NCBI GenBank assembly: GCA_036000965.1 | Contig: DASYUT010000039.1 | Span: 1 to 37,571, forward strand | Source: Actinomycetes bacterium | GTDB lineage: Bacteria; Actinomycetota; CALGFH01 | Direction: 5' to 3' | Length of the DNA: 37,571 bases | In this document: one piece after another, positions 14,825 through 24,329 of the stretch | Layout: each line of letters begins with the position of its first letter | How positions within the stretch are numbered: position 1 is the stretch's first letter | Translations under genes and position numbers: made by a program | The notes under the pieces: generated by a model | Database searches by the model: none | Told to the model about the DNA's origin: nothing | What the model saw: the letters and a program-made list of their open reading frames with translations, nothing else

Positions 14825-15085
14825 ATGAGCGTGCACGACCCACACATCAGCCAGATCCGACCCGTCGTGCCGCGGACCCCGCAGGGCTGCGAGGAGTGCC
14901 TGCAGATCGGCTCACCATGGGTCCAGCTACGGCTCTGCCTGAGCTGCGGGCACGTCGGGTGCTGCGACTCCTCCCCGATGCGCCACGCCCGCGGACATGC
15001 CTCCGCCGTGAGCCACCCGATCGTCCAGTCCTTCCAGCCCGGCGAGGACTGGCGCTGGTGCTACTTCGACGAGACGTTTGTCTGA
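14825..15085 (+). CDS. UBP-type zinc-finger protein, 86 aa
   Basis: A complete single-domain UBP (ubiquitin-hydrolase-type) zinc finger: CEECLQIGSPWVQLRLCLSC, then GHVGCCDSSPMRHARGH and HPIVQSF, giving the C-x2-C, C-x2-C, C and paired His ligands; it ends in the usual WRWCYFDETFV. In eukaryotes the fold binds the free C-terminal Gly-Gly of ubiquitin; small stand-alone versions are common in Actinomycetota and their ligand is not known. Start ATG 14825 has GAGGTGAG upstream. It has its own 160-base upstream gap, so it is probably a separate unit from the sulfur operon. Confidence 0.9.
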   Translation: MSVHDPHISQIRPVVPRTPQGCEECLQIGSPWVQLRLCLSCGHVGCCDSSPMRHARGHASAVSHPIVQSFQPGEDWRWCYFDETFV

Positions 15086-15194
15086 GCCCGGCTTCTCGCC
15101 CGAATTCTTGTGTCTCGCCGCGTGAGCGGACCCTGCGCTGAGGTCCACGCCGCCGCGGCGCTTCCACGACGCGGGCGGGATGCACGGTGGCCTG

Positions 15195-15413
15195 TCATTC
15201 GGCCAGCCGCCGCCCGTCCGCCACGGCCCGCCGTAGGGCGTGCAGCCGGGCGCCGGGCCGCGTTTCACTCCAGCTCGGTCGTGCCCTCCGGGTAGAAGGC
15301 ACCCCAGGTGGGGGCGCCGGGCCGCGCTTCGCTTCCATCTCGGTCGTGCACTTGACGTCCGCACATAGCAGATGCCAATTGCATTCGCACTTGGCATGAT
15401 GGATGCTACTCAT
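15195..15413 (-). CDS. Possible Cys-rich small protein, 72 aa
   Basis: ATG 15413 with GGAG 8 bases upstream opens a frame beginning MSSIHHAKCECNWHLLCADV, with Cys at C-x-C-x5-C-x4-C spacing like a metal-binding knuckle; the rest is Pro/Arg-rich, with an internal duplication. The Cys-rich part lies in the 49-base repeat whose second copy (16319-16367) keeps the same frame except Glu to Gly. The gap 15086-15501 holds nothing else convincing. It may be a real small gene or chance coding in a repeat. Confidence 0.3.
   Translation of the reverse strand: MSSIHHAKCECNWHLLCADVKCTTEMEAKRGPAPPPGVPSTRRARPSWSETRPGARLHALRRAVADGRRLAE
15347..15395. repeat. 49-base direct repeat, copy 1
   Basis: Begins TGCACTTGACGTCCGCACAT and contains TGCCAA...TTGGCA, an inverted repeat. 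It matches 16319-16367 with one mismatch (T/C), in the same orientation 972 bases away, and weaker similarity continues on the right (GGATGCTAC...CATG). Confidence 0.95.
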
Positions 15414-15501
15414 GCCGAGTCTCCACGCTCTGCGAGGACCCGATGGCACACGCGAACACCGACACCGTTCCCCGGCTGCTTGCGACCCCGGAGTCGTCGC
15501 C

Positions 15502-15765
15502 ATGAGCCTGCTGGCCATGGTGGTGATCGTGGTGGCGGGCCTCGGTGCGGCAGCCCTGATCGCCGCGCTGGTCTGGGTCGACTACCAGAACGAGTGCGAC
15601 TACCAGCACTGGAGCACCGGGCTGCCCCGCGCGGGCACGGCCGACCAGGTCGAACCCGTCGAGCAGCGCATTGACGTGCCGGGTCGCACGGTCCACCCCG
15701 CCCGGCCCGGGCCGTCCACGGCCAGGGCGACCCCGTCGTCGAGCAGGCCGGGAGCGACTCGCTGA
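15502..15765 (+). CDS. Possible small membrane protein, 87 aa
   Basis: From ATG 15502 the frame gives MSLLAMVVIVVAGLGAAALI followed by AALVWVDYQNECDYQHW, a clear single N-terminal membrane helix with a polar flank, then a Pro/Arg-rich tail. GGAG lies about 10 bases upstream. The hydrophobic run is unlikely by chance in this base composition, but no family is recognised and the C-terminal half is low-complexity. Confidence 0.45.
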   Translation: MSLLAMVVIVVAGLGAAALIAALVWVDYQNECDYQHWSTGLPRAGTADQVEPVEQRIDVPGRTVHPARPGPSTARATPSSSRPGATR

Positions 15766-15869
15766 GCGAGGGGCGAAGGTCGGGTCGGCGGCCGGCTCAG
15801 GGTTGGCGGCCCGCTCAAGGTTGGCGGCCGATACCGGCGTAGTCGTGCGCGCTTGGGGTCCGCGGGCGG

Positions 15870-15907
15870 CCCGGCCGGGCGGCCCGATGTCGGGCCGCCC
15901 GGCCGGG
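15870..15907. terminator. Perfect 18-bp inverted repeat (strong hairpin)
   Basis: 15870-15887 is the exact reverse complement of 15890-15907, with only TG between. The arm contains CCCGGCCGGGCGGCCCGA. It lies between the plus-strand gene ending at 15765 and the minus-strand DUF397 gene ending at 15966, so it can serve as a bidirectional terminator. Confidence 0.7.
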
Positions 15908-15965
15908 ACCCACCACACCTGGCTCGACCAGGCTTTGAGCAAGACCGCGCGTGCTCGGAGCGCCA

Positions 15966-16199
15966 CTACAGCAGGTCGTCGAAGTCACCCTGCTTGACGC
16001 TGGTCAGGAACGCGCGAATCTCGGCGTCGGTGAAGATCAGCGCCGGCCCCCCCGGGTGCCTGGAGTTGCGAACCGCGGCGCCGCCCCCGGGGAGCTTCGC
16101 CGTCTCCACGCAGTTGCCCTGGCCGCTGCTCCAGCTGCCCTTCCGCCACTGGACGCCGTGCAGGCTCATGGCGGACATGCCGTTGTGCGTCTCGTCCAC
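15966..16199 (-). CDS. DUF397-domain protein, 77 aa
   Basis: Typical DUF397: QWRKGSWSSGQGNCVETA (residues about 17-34) and VRNSRHPGGPALIFTDAEIR then AFL (about 43-65). In Streptomyces these small acidic proteins are encoded next to XRE-type regulators and act with them in development or antibiotic control. No XRE partner gene is seen beside it here. GTG 16199, with GGAAGGA five bases upstream, is preferred; ATG 16178 and 16169 are alternatives. It lies between the two copies of the 49-base repeat. Confidence 0.88.
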   Translation of the reverse strand: MDETHNGMSAMSLHGVQWRKGSWSSGQGNCVETAKLPGGGAAVRNSRHPGGPALIFTDAEIRAFLTSVKQGDFDDLL

Positions 16200-16238
16200 G
16201 TCATCCTTCCCTCATCATCCCGCTGAGGATCCCCAACG

Positions 16239-16316
16239 GTCTTGTCGGGGATTTGCCGACCTTTGTCGGTCTTATCGTGGTTTGCCGACCTCCACTGTCT
16301 TGTCAGGGTTTGCCGG
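16239..16316. repeat. Three degenerate tandem repeats, about 29-base period
   Basis: GTCTTGTCGGGGATTTGCCG (16239), GTCTTATCGTGGTTTGCCGA (16269) and GTCTTGTCAGGGTTTGCCGG (16297). They lie just upstream of the DUF397 start in AT-richer sequence and run into the 49-base repeat copy 2. They could be operator sites for the missing XRE partner. Confidence 0.75.
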
Positions 16317-16318
16317 TC

Positions 16319-16367
16319 TGCACTTGACGTCCGCACATAGCAGATGCCAATTGCATCCGCACTTGGC
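16319..16367. repeat. 49-base direct repeat, copy 2
   Basis: Second copy of 15347-15395, same orientation, one mismatch. It ends about 57 bases from the stop of the MoeA fusion gene. Confidence 0.95.
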
Positions 16368-16423
16368 GTCGGGATGCTACCGCATGTTGCAATGGAAAGC
16401 TGCGCGACCGACCGCGACGGCGC

Positions 16424-18334
16424 TCAGCGGATCCTGCGGCCCATCTCCTCGACCGCGTAGCCGCCGAGCGCGGCCACGGCGGCCTGGAAGTCGGCCGACT
16501 GCAGCAGCGCCCAGAACGGGGCGAGGACGGGATCGTCGAGGGCGTCGAGACCCAGGACGAGGTCGTAGGGCTCGCGCGCGACCGGGATGAAGCCGAGCCC
16601 GAAGGCGCGGGCGGCAGCCAGGATGCCCAGCCCGCAGTCGGCGCGGCCGGCGGCGATGGCGGCGGCCACGGCCAGGTGGGTGTACTCCTCGCGGGCGTAG
16701 CCGGCGACGGCGTCGGGGCTGATGCCCCGGGTCCGGAGCTCGTGGTCGAGCAGGACGCGGGTGCCCGCACCACGCTGGCGGTTGACGTAGCGCAGCCCCG
16801 GGCGGGTCAGGTCGTCGATGCCGCCAAGGCCGAGAGGGTTGCCGTGCGCGACGATCAGGCCCTGGTCGCGGTGCACGAGGCGGACCACCGCGACGTCGCG
16901 GCCGGCCAGCACCCGGTCGACGTAGGGCAGCGTGTACTGGCCCGTGGCCGGGTCCAGCAGGTGCGAGCCGGCGAGGTGGCACAGCCCGTCGCGGAGCGCG
17001 ACCAGCCCGCCGAGCGAACCCACGTTGGAGGACGCGAGCGTGATGCGCGGGTCCGCGCCACGCAGGGCCGAGGCGGCCAGGTCGAGCACCAGGTCGTGCG
17101 AGCCGATGGCGACGATGGTGCGCTCGATCTCGTCGAGGCCGCGGAGGAGCGCGACGTCGACATCCTCGCCCGCGTGGTGCCCCTCCAGAGCGGCCGGGAC
17201 GACGAGCAGCCCGTCGGCGCGGACCAGTGAGGTCAGCACCCCGGCGCCGCGGGGCAGCGGCGTGGCCACGATCCTCCCGCCCACCCGGCCCAGGCGTACC
17301 CGCACCCAGTCGTCCATCCCCACGACCGACGCGAGCTTGCGGGCCAGCCGCGCCCGGGTCGACGGGCGGCGCTGCGGCGCGGCGCCGGCGATCTCGGCGA
17401 GCAGCGGTGCGGCGAAGATGTCGAACGTCAGCGCCGCGGACACCGGGTAGCCGGGGCAGCCGAGGACCGGTGTGCGGTCCAGCGCGCCCAGCACGACCGG
17501 GTGCCCCGGGCGCACCGCCACCCCGTGGACGGCCAGGGTGCCGAGGTCGGCGACGACCCGTGCGGTGTAGTCGTCGCGCCCCGCGCTGGAGCCGGCGACG
17601 ATGATCAGCAGGTCGCAGTCGGTGGCCGCGGTGCGCGCGGCCTGGGCGATGCGCTGGGGGTCGTCGGGCTCGATCGGCAGGCGGTACGCGTCACAGCCGA
17701 TCTCGCGGGCCTGGGCGGCGAGCATCAGCGAGTTGGTGTCCAGGATCTCCGCGGGCCCGGTCGGCGACCCGATGGGGCGCACCTCGTCGCCGGTGGGCAG
17801 CACGGCGACGACGGGGCGGCGGCGCACCAGGAGCTCGGTGGCGCCGGCGGCGGCCGCGGCGGCGACGTCGACCGCGCGCAGCCGGTGCCCCTCGGGCAGC
17901 AGGAGCTCGGCCGTGCTCACGTCCTCGCCGATCGAGCGCACGTGCTGGTAGGGGGGGACGGCGGCGCGGAGCTCGGCGACGCCGCCGGCATGGTGCACGT
18001 GCTCGCGCATGACGACCGCGTCGCGGCCGTCGGGCAGCGGGTCCCCGGTGTCCACCACGTCGTAGGCGGCCGGCTCGAGGTGGACGGGCGTGGTCTCGCT
18101 AGCGCCGAGCGTGTCGGCTGCGCACACGGCGATCCCGTCCATGGCCGCGGCGTCGAAGGGCGGCGAGGAGCGGGTGGCCCACACCGGGGCCGCGGTGACC
18201 AGGCCGACCGCGTCCTCCAGCCCTACCCGCACGCTGTCGACCCGCGCCGGGCAGCCCGCGGCCGCGCACGCGCGGCGCCAGGCGTCCAGGGCCTGCTCGG
18301 CCGGCAGGTCGCGGATGAACGGGCTGGTGGACAT
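16424..18334 (-). CDS. MoeA fused to a periplasmic-binding-like domain, 636 aa
   Basis: Residues 1 to about 400 are MoeA, which inserts molybdate or tungstate into adenylylated pterin: MDGIAVCAADTLG, DTGDPLPDGRDAVVM, VLPTGDEVRPIG, VAGSSAGRDDYTARV and LGCPGYPVSAALTFD. Residues about 420-630 are a type-2 periplasmic-binding-like domain without signal peptide (SHDLVLDLAAS, ASSNVGSLGGLVALRDGLCH, RYVNRQRGAGTRVLLDHELR, REPYDLVLG), the COG1910 module known fused to MoeA, perhaps a cytosolic oxyanion sensor or carrier. The start is chosen at ATG 18334; ATG 18355 and 18379 lie in a 22-base duplication (18336-18379) and add low-complexity residues. No good ribosome binding site is seen. Last gene of the FDH operon, about 100 bases after the first moeA. 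Confidence 0.9.
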   Translation of the reverse strand: MSTSPFIRDLPAEQALDAWRRACAAAGCPARVDSVRVGLEDAVGLVTAAPVWATRSSPPFDAAAMDGIAVCAADTLGASETTPVHLEPAAYDVVDTGDPLPDGRDAVVMREHVHHAGGVAELRAAVPPYQHVRSIGEDVSTAELLLPEGHRLRAVDVAAAAAAGATELLVRRRPVVAVLPTGDEVRPIGSPTGPAEILDTNSLMLAAQAREIGCDAYRLPIEPDDPQRIAQAARTAATDCDLLIIVAGSSAGRDDYTARVVADLGTLAVHGVAVRPGHPVVLGALDRTPVLGCPGYPVSAALTFDIFAAPLLAEIAGAAPQRRPSTRARLARKLASVVGMDDWVRVRLGRVGGRIVATPLPRGAGVLTSLVRADGLLVVPAALEGHHAGEDVDVALLRGLDEIERTIVAIGSHDLVLDLAASALRGADPRITLASSNVGSLGGLVALRDGLCHLAGSHLLDPATGQYTLPYVDRVLAGRDVAVVRLVHRDQGLIVAHGNPLGLGGIDDLTRPGLRYVNRQRGAGTRVLLDHELRTRGISPDAVAGYAREEYTHLAVAAAIAAGRADCGLGILAAARAFGLGFIPVAREPYDLVLGLDALDDPVLAPFWALLQSADFQAAVAALGGYAVEEMGRRIR

Positions 18335-18335
18335 C

Positions 18336-18379
18336 GACGGCCACGGTACCGGCATCTGACGGCCACGGTACCGGGGCAT
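18336..18379. repeat. 22-base tandem duplication at the start of the MoeA fusion gene
   Basis: GACGGCCACGGTACCGG occurs at 18336 and 18358, each followed by a GCAT, so each copy brings an in-frame ATG on the minus strand. This makes the true start ambiguous by 7 or 15 residues. Confidence 0.8.
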
Positions 18380-18435
18380 CGACGGCCTGTCGGAACCCGC
18401 TGCACGCCAAGACCACCCTGTTGCGCGGCGGGCCC

Positions 18436-19668
18436 TCACCGGTACAGCGTGACCTCGACCTCGGTGCCGGCGGGAAGGCCGGTGGCCTCCTCGGGCACGA
18501 CCAGGTAGCCGTCCGCCGCGACCAGGATCGACAGCAGCGCCGACAGCCCGAACAGCGGGCTGGCGGCGCCGTCGCACAGGCGCACCTGGACGACGTCGAG
18601 GCGGCCGGCGGCCGACGCCAGGTCGCGCTCCAGGGTGGCGCGGGTCACGGGCTCCGACGGCACCCACACCCCGGCGCCCCCGACCCGCCACACCAGGGGG
18701 ACACCCACCAGGCGGAACACCACCAGCGCCGACAGCGGGTTGCCGGGCAGACCGAGGACGGGCACGCCGCCGCACTCGGCGAGCAGCGTTGGCTTGCCCG
18801 GGCGCAGCGCCAGGCCGTGGCACCAGATGCCGGGCTCGCCGAGGCCGGCCACGGCGGCGGCGGTCTGGTCGCGGGCACCGACCGACGAGCCAGCGGAGAC
18901 CACGACGAGGTCGCTGTCCCCCAGGGCGGCACGCATGGCTTCGCGCAGCTTGCCAGCGTCGTCGGGGACGATCCCGCCCGCGTGTGGCTCGCCGCCCGAC
19001 TGCCGTACCAGTGCAGCGAGCGCCGACGTGGTGGCGTCACGGACCTGTCCGGGACGCAAGCTGCGCTGTGCGGGCGGCACGACCTCGTCGCCGGTGGACA
19101 GGATCGTCACCCGCGGGCGGGCGTGCACGCCGATGGTCGTGACACCGGCGGCCGCGAGCATCCCGAGGTCCTGGGCCCGGAGCGGGCGGCCGGCAGGCAC
19201 CAGCTCGGCGCCCCGCGCGGCGTCCTCGTCGGCGCGTACCAGCCCGTCACCGGGGGCGACCGGGCGGACCACCTCGATCATGCCTGGCATCGTCTCCTGG
19301 GTGTACTCGACCATCACCACGGCGTCGGCGCCCGGCGGCAGGACCCCCCCGGTGGGCATGCCGACCGCGGTGCCCGGCGCCACGGCGACCTCTGCTGCTG
19401 CGCCCATCGGCACCGACCCGGCGAGCTGCAGGTAGCCGGGCAGCCCCTCGGAGGCCCCGTAGGTGTCGGCGGCGCGCACGGCGTAGCCGTCGACCGTGGC
19501 CCGTGCAAACCCGGGCAGGGCCGCCGGCGCGCGGACCGCCTCGGCCGGGACCCGGTGCAGGGCGTCGTCCAGCTCGACCGGCTCGGGTGCGGTTCGCCGC
19601 CCGGGGCGGAAGCCGGCCAGCGCCTCGGCCACGGTACGGGTAGCGAAGAACTCCTTGCTACGGCTCAT
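18436..19668 (-). CDS. moeA: Molybdopterin molybdotransferase MoeA, 410 aa
   Basis: Last step of Mo/W-pterin assembly. Motifs in order: ATVDGYAVRAADTYG (near 58), GMPTGGVLPPGADAVVM (near 100), TILSTGDEVVPPAQ (near 190), VSAGSSVGARDQTAAA (near 255) and LGLPGNPLSALVVF (near 300), then the C-terminal domain IV. Usual MoeA length. ATG 19668 chosen; an upstream ATG at 19722 adds 18 residues, and neither has a clear Shine-Dalgarno. It follows fdhB by 57 bases, and a second, diverged MoeA follows it. Two MoeA paralogues in one organism have been linked to Mo versus W choice in archaea. Confidence 0.93.
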   Translation of the reverse strand: MSRSKEFFATRTVAEALAGFRPGRRTAPEPVELDDALHRVPAEAVRAPAALPGFARATVDGYAVRAADTYGASEGLPGYLQLAGSVPMGAAAEVAVAPGTAVGMPTGGVLPPGADAVVMVEYTQETMPGMIEVVRPVAPGDGLVRADEDAARGAELVPAGRPLRAQDLGMLAAAGVTTIGVHARPRVTILSTGDEVVPPAQRSLRPGQVRDATTSALAALVRQSGGEPHAGGIVPDDAGKLREAMRAALGDSDLVVVSAGSSVGARDQTAAAVAGLGEPGIWCHGLALRPGKPTLLAECGGVPVLGLPGNPLSALVVFRLVGVPLVWRVGGAGVWVPSEPVTRATLERDLASAAGRLDVVQVRLCDGAASPLFGLSALLSILVAADGYLVVPEEATGLPAGTEVEVTLYR

Positions 19669-19725
19669 CTGATGGATGTCCTGGACGCCATGGCTGGGGT
19701 GATCGGCGGATCCATCGAGCAAGCC

Positions 19726-21458
<1,733 letters not shown>

Positions 21459-21459
<1 letters not shown>

Positions 21460-24329
21460 CAGCGGGCCTCGGTCGGCACGGCGTCGATCCGGACGGCGCA
21501 GAACTTGTACTCCGGGATCTTGGCGTACGGGTCGATCTCGTCGATGGTCAGCAGGTTGGCCGCCGCCTCCCGGAAGTGGAACGGGATGAAGCAGTTGCCG
21601 GGCGCCTCGATGTGGGAGACGCGCAGCCGCAGCACGATCGAGCCGCGCCGGGAGCTCACGCGCACGTCGTCGCCGTCGCTCAGCCCGAGCGCGGCGGCGT
21701 CGTCGGGGTGCAGGTACACCTCGGCGCGGGGCTGGATCGCGTCCAGCGCGTAGGACCGGCGCGTCATCGAGCCGGTGTGCCAGTGCTCGAGCAGCCTGCC
21801 GGTGTTGAGCACCAGCGGGTACCGGGCGTCGGGCAGCTCCTTGGCCGGCAGCCACTCCGCGGGCACCAGGTGGGCCAGCCCGTCGCTGGTGTTGAACCGC
21901 TCGCCGAACATCACCACGGTGCCGTCGCTGTGCTCGGGGTCGGGATTGGGGTACAGCTTGCCGGACAGGCCGAGGTTGTCGTAGCGCAGGTTCGCGTAGC
22001 TCGGCATCACCGACACCATCTCGTCGAAGATCGCCTGGGGCGAGGCGTAGGCCCACTCCAGCCCGACGCGGTTGGCGAGGTCCTGCACCACCTCCCAGTC
22101 GACGCGCGCCTCCCCGGGCGGGTCCAGCGTCTTGCGCCCCAGCTGCACGCGGCGGTCGGTGTTGGTGTAGGTGCCGTCCTTCTCGAGGTAGGACGACGCG
22201 GGCAGGACGACGTCGGCGAACTCGGCCGTCTCGGTCAGGAAGATGTCCTGCACGACCAGGAACTCGAGTGCCTGCAGCCCCTTGCGGACCTTGTTGATGT
22301 TCGGGTCGGACAGGAACGGGTTCTCACCCATCATGTACATGCCGCGCACGCCGCCGGTCAACGCCGACTTGATGATCTCGGTGACCGTCAGCCCCCGCGC
22401 CGGGTCCAGGTCGGTGCCCCACAGCCGCTCGAACTTCGCGTGGACCTCGGGGTCGTCCACCCGCTGGTAGTCGGGGTAGAACATCGGGATCAGCCCGGAG
22501 TCCGAGGCGCCCTGCACGTTGTTCTGCCCCCGGAGCGGGTGCAGCCCGCTGCCGGGCTTGCCGACGTTGCCGGTGATGGCGCACATGGCGATCAGGCAGC
22601 GGGCGTTGTCGGTGCCGGTGGTGTGCTGCGAGATGCCCATGCCCCAGAAGATGATCCCGGCCCCGGCCTCCCCCCACACCCGTGCGACCCGCCGGATGAC
22701 GTCGGCGTCCACCCCACTGATCTGGGCCGCCCGCTCGGGCGGGTAGTCGGCGACCGTCCGCTCCAGGGCCTCGAAGTTGGAGGTGCGCCGCTCGACGAAC
22801 TCGCGGTCGACCAGCCCGAGCCGGATCACCTCGTGCATGATGCCGTTGTAGAAGGCGACGTCGGTGCCCGGCTTGATCTGGCAGTAGATGTCGGCGTGCT
22901 CACGGACCTTGCTGGCCCGGGGGTCGACGTAGATCAGCGTGGTCCCGCGCCGGCGCGCCTGCTTGAAGAACGACGAGGCCACCGGGTGGTTGGCGGTCGG
23001 GTTGCTGCCGGCCACGATGACGACGTCGGCGTTGACGACGTCGCCGTAGGTGGTGGACACCGCCCCGGAGCCGATCCCCTCGAACAGCGCGGCGACGCTC
23101 GAGGCATGGCACAGCCGCGTGCAGTGGTCGACGTTGTTGGTGTGGAAGGCGGTGCGGAGCAGCTTCTGGAAGAGGTAGGCCTCCTCGTTGGAGCACTTGG
23201 CCGACCCGAAGCCGGCGATCGCGCCGGGGCCGTGCGCGGCGTGGATCTCGGTCAGCCTCCTCGCGACCAGGTCCAGCGCCTCCTCCCAGGTGGCCTCCCG
23301 GAAGTGCGGCAGCACCTCGTCGTAGTCGACCAGCCCCCCGGGCTTGCGCCGGCGGTCGCGGCGTCCGCCGCCACCGCCGTTGTCGTCGCCGCGGACGTCG
23401 GCGGAAAGGGGTCCCTTGGGGTAGGCCGCGTCGCGGCGGATGAGCGGGGTGACCAGCCGCTGCGGCGAGGCGGCGTAGTCGAAGCCGTAGCGGCCCTTCA
23501 CGCACAGGCGGCCCTTGGAGCCGGGCTGGTCGCGCCCGTCGGCGAAGGAGATCGCGCCGCGCTCGCGGTCCACGTAGTAGGTCAGCGCGCACCCCACCCC
23601 GCAGTACGGGCAGACGGTGTCGACCGCGTCAAGCTCGCTGCGCGGGCGGATCGGCACGCCCCGGATCGGCTTGTTGGTCAGCGCGCCGGTGGGGCAGGCG
23701 GCCACGCACTCGCCGCAGGTGACACACGACGACGAGCCCATCGGGTCGTCGAGGTCGAAGGCGATCCTGGTGGCGTAGCCCTTGCCGCTGCGCCCGATGA
23801 CGTCGTTGCCCTGGATGTCGTCGCAGGCGCGCACGCAGCGGTCGCAGAGGATGCAGGCGTCGTGGTTGACCGCGATGACGGGGTTGGAGAGGTCCTCGCC
23901 GCGGCCGGAGGCGACCGGCAGCCCGTCGCCCCGCTGCACGCCGTACCGTGCCGCCAGTGCGAGCAGCGCGTTGTCGCCGGTGCTGGTCTGCTTCGGGTCG
24001 CGCTCGGGCGGCGGCTGGTCGGACAGCAGCAGCTCGGTGAGGGTGGCGCGGTGGCGCTCCAGGTCCGGGGTGGTGGTCTTGACCTCCATCCCGGGCTCGC
24101 AGGGCCGCACGCACGAGGCCGCGTAGACCCGCCCGCCGACGTCGACCACGCACATGCGGCAGACGCCGACCGGGTCGTAGCGCTCGTCGTGGCAGAGGAC
24201 GGGGATGTCGACGCCGGTGTCGCGCGCCGCGGTCCAGATCGTCGTCCCTTCCGGGACCGTGACCTCGCGGCCGTCGATCGTGAGGGTGACCGTGCGCGTC
24301 GGGGTGGGGGCTGGCATCGTCGCAGTCAT
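21459..24329 (-). CDS. fdhA: Formate dehydrogenase alpha subunit, NuoG-like, Cys type, 956 aa
   Basis: Oxidises formate to CO2 at a bis-pterin Mo or W centre. N terminus: NuoG-type 2Fe-2S domain (PVLCHDERYDPVGVCRMCVV, near 40), a His/Cys 4Fe-4S segment, two ferredoxin 4Fe-4S motifs (CILCDRCVRACDDIQGND near 155; CVTCGECVAACPTGAL near 200), then CPYCGVGC (near 235), the cluster of the catalytic domain. The catalytic residue in NVDHCTRLCHASSV is Cys (near 407), not selenocysteine. The C-terminal pterin-binding domain follows (LEHWHTGSMTRRS). A Gly/Arg-rich insert lies near 310. ATG 24329 overlaps the AOR stop by four bases (ATGA). No FdhD or Mo/W transporter gene is in the window. Confidence 0.94.

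Noticed and set aside
14927-15397. 156-codon minus-strand frame
   Set aside because: Overlaps the UBP zinc-finger gene on the other strand and has no conserved sequence beyond the 49-base repeat.
15347-16367. 49-base repeats as ends of an insertion sequence
   Set aside because: They are direct, not inverted, and no transposase or integrase lies between them.
23096-23125. Selenocysteine formate dehydrogenase
   Set aside because: The catalytic codon is an ordinary Cys codon (TGC) and the frame is continuous without an in-frame TGA.
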